Counted from the first letter of the stretch, positions 26,057 through 36,013 are shown. The stretch is DNA of 64,000 bases from Polymorphobacter megasporae (GCF_018982885.2 NZ_CP081848.1:1736001-1800000), one strand, 5' to 3'. Numbers and translations: made by a program. The notes: generated from the letters alone by a model not told the origin.

Positions 26057-26137
26057 TCTTCGCGCATGCGCGACAACTCGCCACACTAAGACAAGACGGG
26101 CGGCATTTGATCGTCCGCGTCCTCGGGGGGAATATCA

Positions 26138-28267
26138 ATGGACTTCGTACTTGTTGCGATCCTGTGCGGGCTTGCTGCGGTTGCCTATGGCGTCGTCACC
26201 TCGCGGCAGGTGCTCGGCGCGTCGCCCGGAAACGCGCGGATGCAGGAGATTGCGCTCGCGATCCAGGAGGGCGCGGGGGCGTATCTGAAGCGCCAATACC
26301 AGGCGATCGCGATCGTCGGGGTGATCGTCGCGGTTCTCGTCGCGGTGTTCCTCGGGCTGGTCCCCGCCGTCGCCTTCGTCGTCGGCGCGCTGTTGTCCGG
26401 GGCGACCGGGTTTATCGGCATGAACATCTCGGTCCGCGCCAACGTCCGCACCGCGGAGGCCGCGCGCAACTCGCTCCAGGCCGGGTTGACGATGGCGTTC
26501 CGCTCGGGCGCGGTGACAGGGATGCTCGTCGCGGGCTTGGCGCTGCTCGCGATCGCCGGATATTTCTATTCGCTCGTCAACTTCGGCCACATGGACCCGA
26601 CCAGCCGCCCGGTGATCAACGCGCTCGTCGCGTTGAGCTTCGGCGCGTCGCTGATCTCGATCTTCGCGCGGCTCGGCGGCGGCATCTTCACCAAGGCCGC
26701 CGATGTCGGCGCCGACATGGTCGGCAAGAACGAACTCGGCTTCGACGAGGACGACGACCGCAATCCCGGAGTCATCGCCGACAACGTCGGCGACAATGTC
26801 GGCGACTGCGCCGGCATGGCCGCCGACCTGTTCGAAACCTATGTCGTCACGCTCGGGGCAACGATGGTGCTGGTGGCCTTACTCGTCGCCGGGACCGACG
26901 CCGCGAAGCTGATGACGCTGCCGCTGCTCGCCGGGGGCGTGTGCATCATCACGTCGGTGATCGGGACCTTCTTCGTCAAGCTCGGCAAGTCAGGCTCGAT
27001 CATGGGCGCGCTGTACAAGGGCTTCATCGTCACCGCTCTGCTGTCGATCCCGGCATTGTGGTTCGCGACCAAGGCGATCTTCCCTGACATGAACGCGGTC
27101 ATCTCGGTCAAGCCGGCGCAGGCAGCCGCCGCCGCTGCCGTTGCCGCGCCAACCGACTTCACCGCGATGCATTTGTTCTTCTGCATGCTCGTTGGGCTCG
27201 CGGTGACCGGACTGATCGTCTGGATCACCGAATATTACACCGGCACCGGCTACCGCCCGGTCCAGTCGATCGCCAAGGCGAGCGACAGCGGCCACGGCAC
27301 CAACGTCATCCAGGGCCTCGCGGTCAGCATGGAGTCGACGGCATTGCCGACGTTGGTGATCGTCGTCGGCATCATCGCCAGCTTCCAGCTCGCCGGGCTG
27401 ATCGGGATCGCCTTCGCCGCGACCGCCATGCTCGCGCTCGCCGGGATGGTCGTCGCGCTCGATGCGTACGGCCCGGTCACCGACAACGCCGGCGGCATCG
27501 CCGAGATGGCGGGGCTCGAACATGAAGTCCGCCAGCGGACCGACGCACTCGATGCGGTCGGCAACACGACCAAGGCAGTGACCAAGGGCTATGCGATCGG
27601 CTCGGCCGGGCTCGCCGCGCTCGTCCTGTTCGCGACCTACACCGAGGACCTGCGCCAGTTCTTTGCGACCACGACGGTCGATTTCACGCTGTCGAACCCG
27701 TATGTCGTCGTCGGCCTGCTCCTCGGCGCACTGCTGCCATATCTGTTCGGCGGCATGGCGATGACCGCGGTTGGCCGCACCGCGAGCGCCGTCGCGCAGG
27801 ACATTCGCGCGCAGTTTCGTGAGCATCCCGGCATCGCCGATCGCAGCGTCCGCCCCGATTACGCCCGGACGGTCGGCCTCGTCACCGCGGGCGCGATCCG
27901 CGAGATGATCGTCCCGTCGCTGCTGCCGGTGCTCGCCCCGGTCGTCGTCTATTTCGCGGTGACGGCGGTATCGACTCAGGGCAACGGCTTTGCGGCCCTG
28001 GGTGCGCTGCTGATGGGGGTCATCGTCTCCGGGCTGTTCGTCGCGATCTCGATGACGAGCGGCGGCGGCGCGTGGGATAATGCCAAGAAGGTGATCGAGC
28101 AGGGCGCATACGGCGGCAAGGGCTCGCCTGCGCACCAGGCGGCGGTGACCGGCGACACTGTCGGCGACCCGTACAAGGACACCGCCGGGCCGGCGGTCAA
28201 CCCGATGATCAAGATCACCAATATCGTCGCGCTGCTGCTCCTCGCGGCGTTGGCGGGCCACGGCTAA
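26138..28267 (+). CDS. hppA: K+-independent membrane-bound proton-pumping pyrophosphatase
   Basis: A 709-residue membrane protein with about 16 helices that couples pyrophosphate hydrolysis to H+ export. Active-site acidic motifs are present: [38 protein letters not shown], and [12 protein letters not shown]. At residues 475-480 it reads GNTTKA; Lys479 occupies the place of the Ala that marks K+-dependent enzymes, so this should be the K+-independent type (known rule from mutagenesis in the family). The C-terminal [21 protein letters not shown] is intact. It is a single-gene unit. Confidence 0.96.
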   Translation: MDFVLVAILCGLAAVAYGVVTSRQVLGASPGNARMQEIALAIQEGAGAYLKRQYQAIAIVGVIVAVLVAVFLGLVPAVAFVVGALLSGATGFIGMNISVRANVRTAEAARNSLQAGLTMAFRSGAVTGMLVAGLALLAIAGYFYSLVNFGHMDPTSRPVINALVALSFGASLISIFARLGGGIFTKAADVGADMVGKNELGFDEDDDRNPGVIADNVGDNVGDCAGMAADLFETYVVTLGATMVLVALLVAGTDAAKLMTLPLLAGGVCIITSVIGTFFVKLGKSGSIMGALYKGFIVTALLSIPALWFATKAIFPDMNAVISVKPAQAAAAAAVAAPTDFTAMHLFFCMLVGLAVTGLIVWITEYYTGTGYRPVQSIAKASDSGHGTNVIQGLAVSMESTALPTLVIVVGIIASFQLAGLIGIAFAATAMLALAGMVVALDAYGPVTDNAGGIAEMAGLEHEVRQRTDALDAVGNTTKAVTKGYAIGSAGLAALVLFATYTEDLRQFFATTTVDFTLSNPYVVVGLLLGALLPYLFGGMAMTAVGRTASAVAQDIRAQFREHPGIADRSVRPDYARTVGLVTAGAIREMIVPSLLPVLAPVVVYFAVTAVSTQGNGFAALGALLMGVIVSGLFVAISMTSGGGAWDNAKKVIEQGAYGGKGSPAHQAAVTGDTVGDPYKDTAGPAVNPMIKITNIVALLLLAALAGHG

Positions 28268-28325
28268 CCGCTTTCGCGAGGACGGCGCTTAGGATAGTCC
28301 CGTCGGCACCAGCGACGGAGCGCCC

Positions 28326-29183
28326 GTGACCGAATACACCCTCGACGCCGAACAGCTTGCCGCGCAGACGTGGTTCCAAAGCCTCCGCGACCAGCTCTGC
28401 GCCGCCTTCGAAACCCTCGAGGACGAAGGCGACGGCGATGCCCCCGCCGGACGCTTCGAGCGAACCGCATGGGACCGCCCCGACTCGACCGGAGCCCCCG
28501 GCGGCGGCGGCGTCATGTCGGTGATGAAGGGCCGGGTGTTCGAGAAGGTCGGGGTCAACACCTCGACGGTGTTCGGCGAGTTCGCGCCCGAATTTGCCAA
28601 GTCCATCAACGGCGCCGATGCCGACCCGCGCTTTTTCGCCACCGGGATCAGCCTCGTCGCACACATGGCGAACCCGCACGTCCCCGCGGTACACATGAAC
28701 ACGCGCTTCCTCGTCACGACCAAGCGCTGGTTCGGCGGGGGAGCCGACCTAAATCCTGCACTCCCGGTCGCCGCCGACACCGCCGATTTCAAGACGGCGT
28801 TCAAGGCAGCGTGCGACCGCCACGGCAGCGATTACTACAGCCGTTTCGACCGCTGGTGCGACGAGTATTTCTTCGTACCCCACCGCAACCGCCATCGCGG
28901 CGTCGGGGGCATCTTCTACGACCATCTCGAAGGTGCTTTTGCCGCGAATTTCGCCTTCACCCAGGACGTCGGGCGGACCCTGCTCGGTGTGTACCCGGAA
29001 ATCGTCCGGCGGCACATGCACGACCCGTTCACCGACGCCGAGCGCATCGTCCAGCTGCGCTACCGCGGCCTGTATGCCGAATTCAACCTCGTCTACGACC
29101 GCGGCACGACCTTCGGGCTGAAGACCGGCGGCAACGTCGAAGCGATCCTGATGAGCCTGCCGCCGCTGGCGCGATGGGATTAA
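28326..29183 (+). CDS. hemF: Oxygen-dependent coproporphyrinogen III oxidase
   Basis: A 285-residue enzyme that makes protoporphyrinogen IX precursor by oxidative decarboxylation of coproporphyrinogen III, in heme biosynthesis. [61 protein letters not shown] and the conserved end [24 protein letters not shown] match HemF throughout. It starts at GTG (28326), 58 bases after hppA. The aerobic HemF form implies oxygen is usually available. A hairpin follows the stop. Confidence 0.97.
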   Translation: MTEYTLDAEQLAAQTWFQSLRDQLCAAFETLEDEGDGDAPAGRFERTAWDRPDSTGAPGGGGVMSVMKGRVFEKVGVNTSTVFGEFAPEFAKSINGADADPRFFATGISLVAHMANPHVPAVHMNTRFLVTTKRWFGGGADLNPALPVAADTADFKTAFKAACDRHGSDYYSRFDRWCDEYFFVPHRNRHRGVGGIFYDHLEGAFAANFAFTQDVGRTLLGVYPEIVRRHMHDPFTDAERIVQLRYRGLYAEFNLVYDRGTTFGLKTGGNVEAILMSLPPLARWD

Positions 29184-29193
29184 TCGACTGCTG

Positions 29194-29219
29194 ATCCTCC
29201 CCTAAGGCGGGGAGGATCT
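29194..29219. terminator. Hairpin between hemF and the convergent membrane gene
   Basis: GATCCTCCCC / GGGGAGGATC with a 6-base loop (TAAGGC), 11 bases after the hemF stop and 5 bases before the stop of the convergent gene. Either gene could use it as a terminator. No T-run follows the stem on the hemF side. Confidence 0.6.
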
Positions 29220-29223
29220 AAGA

Positions 29224-29937
29224 TTAGCGCCGCAACCGCAGGTAGATCAGCGCTATACCGACCGCGTTGAACACCGTGAACAGCGCGCCGACGACTCCGC
29301 CGATTACGCTCGAGATTACCGCTCCCGCGGCGCCCGCACCGAGCCCGTTCAGCGCCGTCGCCACGCCGCCGCCGATGATCGCGGCGATTGCCGACAGCGC
29401 GAGGAACCACGCCGCCCACATGATTGTGAAGGCGATGATCCGCCAGCCGTTGCCCTCGGTCAGCTCCCAGCTTCGCCGGACCGCAGCGATCGGGGCCACG
29501 ACGCCGTCGATGACGAGCGGCATCGCCAGCGTCAGCCGACCCGCCATGTAAAGGCCGGGGACGATGAACAGCAGCAGCCCCGCGCCGATCGGCACTGCCG
29601 CGAGCAGCAGCGCGACGACAAGCAGCGGCCATAGCCGCAAGGCGACGAGCAGCGCCTCACCGACCGACCGGTCGATCCCGCTCGCCTTGTCGATCGCCAA
29701 CCTAACGATCGCCGCCTGCGCTACGATCGCGATCAGCGACGGCAACACAAGCGCGCTGAAAACGAGGTTGGGCGTCAGCTCGGCGGGAGTTTTCGGCAGC
29801 GCCGGGCCAAACAGCTCGATCGCGACGCCGGGCAGCAGGACGAACGCCGCCGCGATCGGCAGGTATAGTTGCATTCCCGTGGTGGCTGCGGCGAAGGTCT
29901 CCCGCCACAATCCGGTAATCGAGATCTGATAATTCAT
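29224..29937 (-). CDS. Integral membrane protein with about six helices
   Basis: A 237-residue hydrophobic protein with helices such as YLPIAAAFVLLPGVAIELFG, LVFSALVLPSLIAIVAQAAIV, WPLLVVALLLAAVPIGAGLLLF and IIAFTIMWAAWFLALSAIAAII. The segment AAVRRSWELTEGNGWRII resembles the short amphipathic linker common in DUF975/YciC-like glycerophosphodiester-phosphodiesterase-membrane-type proteins, where a Trp/Arg-rich SWxLTkG motif recurs. Function is unknown. Single gene, convergent with hemF. Confidence 0.7.
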   Translation of the reverse strand: MNYQISITGLWRETFAAATTGMQLYLPIAAAFVLLPGVAIELFGPALPKTPAELTPNLVFSALVLPSLIAIVAQAAIVRLAIDKASGIDRSVGEALLVALRLWPLLVVALLLAAVPIGAGLLLFIVPGLYMAGRLTLAMPLVIDGVVAPIAAVRRSWELTEGNGWRIIAFTIMWAAWFLALSAIAAIIGGGVATALNGLGAGAAGAVISSVIGGVVGALFTVFNAVGIALIYLRLRR

Positions 29938-29989
29938 GCGCGGACGCCAATGCGGCGCAAGCGCAGATCCAACACTGTCATCGGCACGC

Positions 29990-30319
29990 TCAAGCAGCGC
30001 GCGCGACGCCCTTTTCGGTCACCATCGTCTCGAGTTCGCCTGACTGGAACATCTCCATCATGATGTCGGAGCCGCCGACGAACTCGCCCTTGACGTACAA
30101 CTGCGGCACCGTCGGCCAGTCGCTATACGCCTTGATGCCCGAGCGGACCTCGGGGTCTGCGAGGACGTCGACGGTCTCGTAATCGACGCCGAGGCGCTCG
30201 AGGATCTGGATCGCGGTCGACGAGAAGCCGCACTGCGGGAACAGCGGCGTCCCCTTCATGAACAGCACGACGTCGGTGCCGCCGACGAGCGCACCGATCT
30301 TCGCATTGATATCGGTCAT
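29990..30319 (-). CDS. grxD: Monothiol glutaredoxin (Grx4 type)
   Basis: A 109-residue CGFS glutaredoxin. KGTPLFPQCGFSSTAIQILERLG shows the single active Cys; DPEVRSGIKAYSDWPTVPQLYV is the glutathione-binding part, followed by GEFVGGSDIMMEMFQSGEL. Monothiol Grx bind [2Fe-2S] clusters with glutathione and pair with BolA proteins for iron-sulfur delivery and iron signalling. It is the last gene of DUF1476-bolA-grxD, overlapping bolA by 4 bases (ATGA). Confidence 0.96.
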   Translation of the reverse strand: MTDINAKIGALVGGTDVVLFMKGTPLFPQCGFSSTAIQILERLGVDYETVDVLADPEVRSGIKAYSDWPTVPQLYVKGEFVGGSDIMMEMFQSGELETMVTEKGVARAA

Positions 30320-30564
30320 GGTGTGGTCTCCTGAACGGGAAGCGCTGTGGTCAACTGGAGAGCATGCAACTCGCCGCCCATCCTGCCGCCGAGGGCATTG
30401 TAGACGAGCTGGTGCTGGCGGACGCGAGGCATGCCAGCGAACGCACCGGAGACGACGCGCGCGCTATAATGGTCGCCGTCGCCGGCAAGATCGGTGATCG
30501 TTACCTGCGCGTCGGGTAGCGCGGCAACGATCGCAGCCTCGATGTCGGCGGCTGCCATACCCAT
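30316..30564 (-). CDS. bolA: BolA family protein
   Basis: An 82-residue BolA protein: ADIEAAIVAALPDAQVTITDLAGDGDHYSARVVSGAFAG and RVRQHQLVYNALGGRMGGELHALQLTT, which keep the family core and the C-terminal His that can join a [2Fe-2S] cluster with a monothiol glutaredoxin. It overlaps both neighbours: TGATG with the DUF1476 gene and ATGA with grxD, so all three are translated together. It resembles the IbaG-like short type rather than the longer E. coli BolA. Confidence 0.95.
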   Translation of the reverse strand: MGMAAADIEAAIVAALPDAQVTITDLAGDGDHYSARVVSGAFAGMPRVRQHQLVYNALGGRMGGELHALQLTTALPVQETTP

Positions 30565-30887
30565 CAGGCAACGTCCATGATCTGGTGGCGGGCTTCGGCC
30601 TGCGCTGCCGCCATCGCCGCGCGGACATCTTCGTCAGTAACCCCGAGATCGCGGACCTTCAGGTCGGTGACGATCTTGTCGAACACACCTTCGTGGCCGC
30701 TCTTCTCGAACTCGGCGTGGACGACGGCGCGGGCGTAATCTTCGCTGGCTTCGGGTGTCATCCCGAGCTTGCCCGCCGTCCACATCCCGAGCAGCTTGTT
30801 TGCGCGCGCAGTGATGCGGAACTCGACGTCGGCGTCGTGGGTGAATTTGGCCTCGAAGCCCGCTTCGCGCTCGTCGAATGTCGTCAT
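30564..30887 (-). CDS. DUF1476 protein, ATPase zeta-subunit type
   Basis: A 107-residue helical protein: TTFDEREAGFEAKFTHD, FRITARANKLLGMWTAGKLG, ASEDYARAVVHAEFEKSGHEGVF and LGVTDEDVRAAMAAAQ. This is the DUF1476 family; in Paracoccus and relatives members act as the zeta inhibitor of F1Fo-ATP synthase. The ATG at 30887 has AAGGA upstream; the frame further back is not coding. It leads the bolA-grxD group, linked by TGATG. Confidence 0.92.
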   Translation of the reverse strand: MTTFDEREAGFEAKFTHDADVEFRITARANKLLGMWTAGKLGMTPEASEDYARAVVHAEFEKSGHEGVFDKIVTDLKVRDLGVTDEDVRAAMAAAQAEARHQIMDVA

Positions 30888-30959
30888 GGGGATCCTTGGA
30901 ACGATGTCATCCTGTGTATAGGGTCGCGCAGGCCAAGGTTCAATCGTGGGGGAACGGCG

Positions 30960-31844
30960 ATGGCGAAGCTGCGGGTAGCGTTGCTCCTTGGGCTGACCGT
31001 CGCCGCGTGCGGCCGCAAGGGCGATACTGGCGCGCCGACACCGCAAATTTCTGTCGCCCCAGCTGGCGTGAAGAGTGCGGCGCCGTCACGATCCGGGCCC
31101 GGGCAGCCGCCATCGGCGCATCACGACGGTGCTGCGTTTATCGCTTACAGCTACAGCCTGGGTTTCGAACTTCCCGCGCGTCGCATCGACGAAGTGCAGC
31201 GCGCGCATCGGACTGCGTGCGAGGCACTGGGTCCGTCGCGATGCCAGCTGATCAATGCATCGCGCAGCGGCGGCGAAGGTGATGCCGCCGAGGCGCATCT
31301 CGACCTGCGCATCGTTCCGGACGAGGTGAAATCATTCGAAGCGCGACTCGCTGCGACGACCGGCGATGCCGGCGGGACGATGCTTACCAGCAGCGTCACG
31401 GGCGAAGATATTACGCGCGAGCTGATCGACGCCGACGCCGCGCTCAAGGCGAAGCGGACCCTGCGCGACAGGCTGCAGACGTTGCTCGAACACCGCGAGG
31501 GACGGCTGTCGGACCTGCTAGCGGTGGAGAAAGCGCTGAGCGAGACCCAGCAGCAGCTCGACACCGCGACCGCCGAATTGAGCGAGCTCCAGCAGCGCGT
31601 CAGTTTCTCGAAGCTCAGCATCGATTATCGCTCGACGCAGCCGCTCGGCTCGACCGCGCGTCCGCTAGCGACTGCGGTGGCGGAGGCCGGCCAGACGATT
31701 TCGACGAGTCTCGCCCTGCTGTTGACGGTGGTGGTGGCCGTCGTGCCGTGGCTCGTGCCCGCAGGGCTGCTGCTTTGGCTGGCCGGCAAACTTCGCGCTC
31801 GGCGCGATGCGCGGCGAAAAGGATCGCTCATTCCGCCGCCGTGA
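30960..31844 (+). CDS. DUF4349-type lipoprotein with a coiled coil and membrane end
   Basis: A 294-residue protein. Lipobox LTVAACG with Cys about residue 17. A soluble domain (about 50-150: AYSYSLGFELPARRIDEVQRAH, LDLRIVPDEVKSFEARLAAT, GEDITRELIDADAALKAK) leads to a coiled coil (LLEHREGRLSDLLAVEKAL, TATAELSELQQRVSFSKL) and one C-terminal membrane helix (SLALLLTVVVAVVPWLVPAGLLLWLAG) with a basic tail. This matches DUF4349, seen in secreted or anchored proteins of unknown role. The coordinates take the ATG just before MAKLRV. Confidence 0.82.
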   Translation: MAKLRVALLLGLTVAACGRKGDTGAPTPQISVAPAGVKSAAPSRSGPGQPPSAHHDGAAFIAYSYSLGFELPARRIDEVQRAHRTACEALGPSRCQLINASRSGGEGDAAEAHLDLRIVPDEVKSFEARLAATTGDAGGTMLTSSVTGEDITRELIDADAALKAKRTLRDRLQTLLEHREGRLSDLLAVEKALSETQQQLDTATAELSELQQRVSFSKLSIDYRSTQPLGSTARPLATAVAEAGQTISTSLALLLTVVVAVVPWLVPAGLLLWLAGKLRARRDARRKGSLIPPP

Positions 31845-31997
31845 ACGCGCCCGCGTCATTGTCAGCGCCCCCCCGCCGCGCTATATCGCTTATTCAGCCC
31901 CGGCCGCGCGCGACCCCGCCCGCGCCGGGGCGCTTTCTTTCCACGGATGCGGGCAGCGGCGCGCGTGTCCGGAAGACGACCGAGGAGGACGACGCCC

Positions 31998-32777
31998 ATG
32001 TCCCGCCGCCGCCAGATCTACGAAGGCAAGGCCAAGATCCTGTATGAGGGTCCCGAGCCAGGTACGATCATCCAATATTTCAAGGACGATGCGACCGCGT
32101 TCAATGCCCAGAAGAAGGGCACGATCAGCGGCAAGGGCGTCCTCAACAACCGCATTTCCGAACATCTGTTCACGATGCTCGCGACGATCGGCATCCCGAC
32201 CCACTTCATCCGCCGGTTGAACATGCGCGAGCAGCTCGTCCGCCAGGTCGAGATCGTGCCGATCGAGGTTGTCGTCCGCAACGTCGTCGCTGGGAGCCTC
32301 GCCAAGCGCTTTGGGCTCGAGGAAGGCACAGCATTGCCGCGGACGATCCTCGAATATTATTACAAGGACGATGCGCTCGGCGATCCGCTGATCACCGACG
32401 AGCATATCTCGGCGTTCGGCTGGGCGAGCCAGGACGAGATGCACGACATTGCCGACATGGCGATCCGCATTAACGACTTCATGGCGGGACTGTTCGCCGG
32501 CGTCGGCATCCGGCTGGTCGACTTCAAGCTCGAATTTGGCCGGCTGTTCGACAACGAATTCAGCCGCATCATTCTAGCAGACGAGATCAGTCCCGACGGC
32601 TGCCGCCTGTGGGACATGAAGACCAACGACAAGATGGACAAGGACCGCTTTCGCCTCGATCTCGGCGGCGAAGTCGAGGCGTACACCGAGGTCGCACGGC
32701 GGCTTGGCCTGCTCCCCGACGGCGCGGTGTCGACCGTCCTCGATCTCGACGAACACCGCAAGGCGCGGGGCAAGTAA
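31998..32777 (+). CDS. purC: SAICAR synthase (purine synthesis)
   Basis: A 259-residue enzyme joining CAIR and aspartate with [23 protein letters not shown] at the start, [52 protein letters not shown] and [13 protein letters not shown] are family motifs. GAGGAGGAC precedes the ATG at 31998. It is followed by a convergent membrane protein gene; purS and purQ lie just beyond, on the same strand as purC, and purL is 27 kb away. Confidence 0.97.
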   Translation: MSRRRQIYEGKAKILYEGPEPGTIIQYFKDDATAFNAQKKGTISGKGVLNNRISEHLFTMLATIGIPTHFIRRLNMREQLVRQVEIVPIEVVVRNVVAGSLAKRFGLEEGTALPRTILEYYYKDDALGDPLITDEHISAFGWASQDEMHDIADMAIRINDFMAGLFAGVGIRLVDFKLEFGRLFDNEFSRIILADEISPDGCRLWDMKTNDKMDKDRFRLDLGGEVEAYTEVARRLGLLPDGAVSTVLDLDEHRKARGK

Positions 32778-32790
32778 ACCCCGCGCCACG

Positions 32791-33552
32791 TCAGTGGCTC
32801 CGCGTTGCGGGGCGCTGGCGGACGACGGCGATAAGGATGATCAGTGCGACGAGCAGCAGCCCGCTCGCCGCGTAGCGGTCGAGGTTGAGCCCGCCCTTCG
32901 CGATCGGCTTGTCGAGGAAGTCGCCGACGACCGCGCCGAGCGGACGGGTCAGAACGAATGCCGCCCAGAACAAGCCGGTGCGCGAGATCGATGTCCAGAA
33001 GTACGCCGCTGCGATCACCGCGAGCATTCCGCCGAAGATGAGCGCTGCGCCGGTATAGCCGAACCCGGCGGTATCGGCGGTCCAATCCCCGAGCGCGGTG
33101 CCGAGCGTCTGCGAGAACATGATCGTCACCCAGTAGAAGACTTCAGCGCGCGGGGTGGCGACGCTCGCGACCGCGATCGTCCCGGTCGTCCGGTACCAGA
33201 TGAACAGCGACGCGAGCAGCAGCGCGAGGAGCAGGCTCGACCCGCCCGAATAACCAATGCCGAGCGAGCGGTCGGCAAAATCGGCGAGCGTCGTCCCGAC
33301 CGTCGTCGTCGCGATGATCGTCGCCCAGTACAGCCACGGATGAAACCGCGTCGCGCGAATCTGCAACGCGACCGCGACCGCGAAGATCGCCGCAAAGATG
33401 CCCGTCGAGACGAGATAGCCGAGGTTTGCCGACATCGAGAGCGAATCGCCGCCGGTCTCCCCGAGCGTCGTGGCGATGATCTTGCACAGCCAGAAGATCA
33501 GCGTGACCTCGGGCACCTTGCTGCGTTCAGCGGCCATCGTTCGGTCGTGCAT
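32791..33552 (-). CDS. COG4705-type membrane protein
   Basis: A 253-residue membrane protein of about eight helices in two repeated halves. The pattern ATTLGETGGDSLS / TTTVGTTLADFADRSLGIGY / SQTLGTALGDWTADTAGFGY / TRPLGAVVGDFLDKPIAKGG shows a four-fold T-x-G-x-x-x-x-D repeat typical of the COG4705 group, whose function is unknown. The ATG at 33552 has AGGAGG upstream; an earlier start is not supported. It is convergent with purC and divergent from purS. Confidence 0.85.
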   Translation of the reverse strand: MHDRTMAAERSKVPEVTLIFWLCKIIATTLGETGGDSLSMSANLGYLVSTGIFAAIFAVAVALQIRATRFHPWLYWATIIATTTVGTTLADFADRSLGIGYSGGSSLLLALLLASLFIWYRTTGTIAVASVATPRAEVFYWVTIMFSQTLGTALGDWTADTAGFGYTGAALIFGGMLAVIAAAYFWTSISRTGLFWAAFVLTRPLGAVVGDFLDKPIAKGGLNLDRYAASGLLLVALIILIAVVRQRPATRSH

Positions 33553-33631
33553 TCTCGCCTCCTGTCCCGGTCCCAAACCGCGAATCGGGTCTTACTTGCC
33601 CGATAGCGCGTCCGCGACTAGACCGCAGCCC

Positions 33632-33862
33632 ATGAAAGCTCGTGTCATCGTTACCCTGAAGTCCGGCGTCCTCGATCCACAGGGACGCGCGATCGGCAAC
33701 GCCCTGAGCGGCCTTGGTTTTGCCGGGGTCGGCGAAGTGCGGCAGGGCAAGCTGATCGAACTCGACCTCGCCGACGGCACGACGTCCGCCGATGTCGAGG
33801 CAATGTGCAAGGCGCTGCTTGCCAACCCGGTGATCGAGAATTATCGGATCGAGCTCGCGTGA
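33632..33862 (+). CDS. purS: FGAM synthase subunit PurS
   Basis: A 76-residue subunit: [36 protein letters not shown] and [14 protein letters not shown] are the PurS pattern. It bridges PurQ and the short PurL to pass ammonia. The ATG at 33632 gives the family start. purQ follows after 25 bases. Together with purL at 60116 the FGAM synthase is complete. Confidence 0.96.
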   Translation: MKARVIVTLKSGVLDPQGRAIGNALSGLGFAGVGEVRQGKLIELDLADGTTSADVEAMCKALLANPVIENYRIELA

Positions 33863-33887
33863 TGGCGTCGTCGCCGAGGGTTGCCCG

Positions 33888-34553
33888 ATGAAGACCGCCG
33901 TCATCGTCTTTCCCGGATCGAACTGTGACCGCGACCTCGCCGTCGCGCTCCACGAGATCACCGGCACCGCCCCGGCAATGGTCTGGCACCGCGACACTGA
34001 ACTCCCCGACGGTCTCGACTTGATCGCAATGCCCGGCGGGTTCAGCTACGGCGACTATCTTCGCTCAGGCGCGATGGCGGCGCGGTCGCCGATCATGGCG
34101 GCGGTTGTCGCAGCGGCGAACGACGGGCGCGCGATCCTCGGTGTGTGCAACGGCTTCCAGGTCCTGACCGAGACCGGACTGCTGCCGGGCGCGTTGATGC
34201 GTAACGCCGGCCTCGACTTCGTCTGCCGCGACGTCGCGCTGTCGGTAGCGAACAGCCAGACCGCGTTCAGCGCGCGCTACGACTCGGGCGAGACAATCCG
34301 CATCCCCGTCGCGCACCACGACGGCAATTACGCCGCCGACGATGCGACGCTCGACCGGCTCGAAGGTGAGGGCCGCGTCGTGTTCCGCTACGCCGAACCG
34401 GTCAACGGTAGCGCGCGCGACATCGCCGGGATCGTCAACGATGCCGGCAATGTGCTTGGCATGATGCCCCACCCCGAACGGCTGATCGACGCCGCGCAAG
34501 GCGGCACCGACGGGCGGCGGCTGTTCGAGGGACTGATGGCGGCGCTTGCCTAG
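33888..34553 (+). CDS. purQ: FGAM synthase glutaminase subunit PurQ
   Basis: A 221-residue class I glutamine amidotransferase that frees ammonia for FGAM synthesis. [39 protein letters not shown], the nucleophile Cys in [12 protein letters not shown], and HHDGNYAAD and [11 protein letters not shown] (catalytic His and Glu) are all clear. Co-transcribed with purS. Confidence 0.97.
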   Translation: MKTAVIVFPGSNCDRDLAVALHEITGTAPAMVWHRDTELPDGLDLIAMPGGFSYGDYLRSGAMAARSPIMAAVVAAANDGRAILGVCNGFQVLTETGLLPGALMRNAGLDFVCRDVALSVANSQTAFSARYDSGETIRIPVAHHDGNYAADDATLDRLEGEGRVVFRYAEPVNGSARDIAGIVNDAGNVLGMMPHPERLIDAAQGGTDGRRLFEGLMAALA

Positions 34554-34592
34554 GAATGTTGCGCGGCGTGGCGATCGTCCGCCCCGCGCGCG

Positions 34593-35348
34593 TCAGACCT
34601 TCGTCGTGAACGGCGTGAAGTCGGTGCCGCGGTCGAACACGTCAATCCCCTCGGCCGCCTTGAAGGCGGCGACGATGCGGTAGGTGACCGGGGTCAAGAT
34701 CACCTCCCAGCCGACCTTGAGCAGATAGTTGGTGATCAGCACCTCGATCACGAGGCTCGTTTCCCACACGCCGAGGAAGGCGAGCGGGTAGAAGATGAGG
34801 CTGTCGACGCCTTGCCCGGCAACGGTCGAGCCGATCGTCCGCGTCCACAGCCAGCGCCCGCCGGTCCACACCTTCATCCGCGACAGCACAGCGGCGTTGA
34901 CGATCTCGCCCGCCCAGAAGGCGATAATCGAGGCGAGGAAGATCCGGGGCACCTGCCCGAATACGGTCGCGAGCGCCGCTTGCCCGCTCCAGTCAGTTGC
35001 TGGGGGCAGCGCGACGACGACCCAGCTCATGCCCGCGGCGAACAACGACGCGCCGAACCCGGCCCAGACGCAGCGCCGGGCTCGGGCGAAGCCGTAGACC
35101 TCGGCGAGGATGTCGCCGAGCACATAGCTGAGCGGAAAGAACAGGATGCCCGCGCCGAAATGGACGACGCCGAAGACCGGCAGCGTGACCATCGCCGGCT
35201 TGCCCGCGCCGATCAGGTTAGAGCAGATCAAGATGACGACGAACGCGGCCATCGCGAAGTCGTAATAACGGAGTTGCCGGCCCGCGATCGCCCCGGCGTC
35301 GACTGCGACGATGCCAGGCGGTTCGGCGACTTGCCCGTTCAGTGACAT
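34593..35348 (-). CDS. Queuosine-precursor-type transporter (YhhQ/VUT family)
   Basis: A 251-residue membrane protein with about six to seven helices. VILICSNLIGAGKPAMV, GILFFPLSYVLGDILAEVYGF (conserved SYVLGDILAEVYG), IFLASIIAFWAGEIVNAAVLSRMK and GQGVDSLIFYPLAFLG match the YhhQ/queuosine precursor transporter family, which imports preQ0/preQ1 or other precursors. The ATG at 35348 follows GAGGA; a start 10 codons upstream is less likely. No preQ1 riboswitch was recognised upstream. Confidence 0.88.
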   Translation of the reverse strand: MSLNGQVAEPPGIVAVDAGAIAGRQLRYYDFAMAAFVVILICSNLIGAGKPAMVTLPVFGVVHFGAGILFFPLSYVLGDILAEVYGFARARRCVWAGFGASLFAAGMSWVVVALPPATDWSGQAALATVFGQVPRIFLASIIAFWAGEIVNAAVLSRMKVWTGGRWLWTRTIGSTVAGQGVDSLIFYPLAFLGVWETSLVIEVLITNYLLKVGWEVILTPVTYRIVAAFKAAEGIDVFDRGTDFTPFTTKV

Positions 35349-35506
35349 AGCAAATCCTCGGAAATTTTTGACAACCATTCGCCACTAATTGCAGCGGACC
35401 CAGCGGGTGAAGCAGCAGGCGCGGGGTGGTAGGGGGCGGTCATCGCCGCCGATCTTACGCAAAGCTGCGGCGAATAAAACAGGGGTTTGTTACGCGTCCG
35501 GCGATA

Positions 35507-35534
35507 TTGCGGTGCAGCACAACTCGTGCATAAT
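35507..35534 (+). promoter_or_regulatory. Possible promoter of the small secreted gene at 35584
   Basis: TTGCGG (35507-35512), 16 bases, CATAAT (35529-35534) preceded by TG one base upstream. About 43 bases lead to the ATG at 35584. Confidence 0.38.
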
Positions 35535-35583
35535 CAGTGAATGCGACCCGGATCGTCCGGTTGCGCGACTATCGGGAACCTGA

Positions 35584-35907
35584 ATGACCAAGCTTGCGCT
35601 CGTCCTGGCTGCGGTAGCAGCGCTCTCCCCGGTAGCGGCTCTGGCCATTCAGGCCGAACCCGCGCCTGCCGCGCCCCCTGCTCCGCCAGCAGTGGCCACT
35701 CCGCCCGCCGCCCCTGTCGATATGGCGAACGATTCGAGAATGCTTGCGGCAATCCGCCACGCCAACGCCCGAGCTGACCAGAAATGCGGGAACGGGGCCG
35801 GGGTTGGGATTACCGATCTGCAGACCAAGATGGCGGCGCGCAGCTGCCGCCGCCATATGGTCGACGCCGCCAAACTCGACGCCGAGTTCGAAATCAACGG
35901 GCACTAG
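35584..35907 (+). CDS. Small secreted protein of unknown function
   Basis: A 107-residue exported protein. Signal peptide MTKLALVLAAVAALSPVAALA, then an Ala/Pro-rich stretch (EPAPAAPPAPPAVATPPAAP) of about 25 residues, and a C-terminal part ADQKCGNGAGVGITDLQTK and ARSCRRHMVDAAKL with two Cys that could pair. It is divergent from the transporter gene and has a possible promoter just upstream. Not recognised. Confidence 0.6.
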   Translation: MTKLALVLAAVAALSPVAALAIQAEPAPAAPPAPPAVATPPAAPVDMANDSRMLAAIRHANARADQKCGNGAGVGITDLQTKMAARSCRRHMVDAAKLDAEFEINGH

Positions 35908-36013
35908 GCCGTTCGCGATCGACTGAGCGCGGCACTGTCGTTTCGCCCCTATGCCTTTCGTCGAGGGAACGCCGCGAGCCGCTGGCTATTAAGTCTTCCG
36001 ACCCCCGGGAGAC

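Noticed and set aside
35349-35583. preQ1 riboswitch upstream of the queuosine-type transporter
   Set aside because: The leader on the minus strand lacks the conserved loop and A-rich tail arrangement that I could recognise.
35908-36013. General-stress (EcfG-type) promoter before katE
   Set aside because: A GGAAC is followed after 16 bases by TATT rather than the expected CGTT, so the match is too weak to report as a site.
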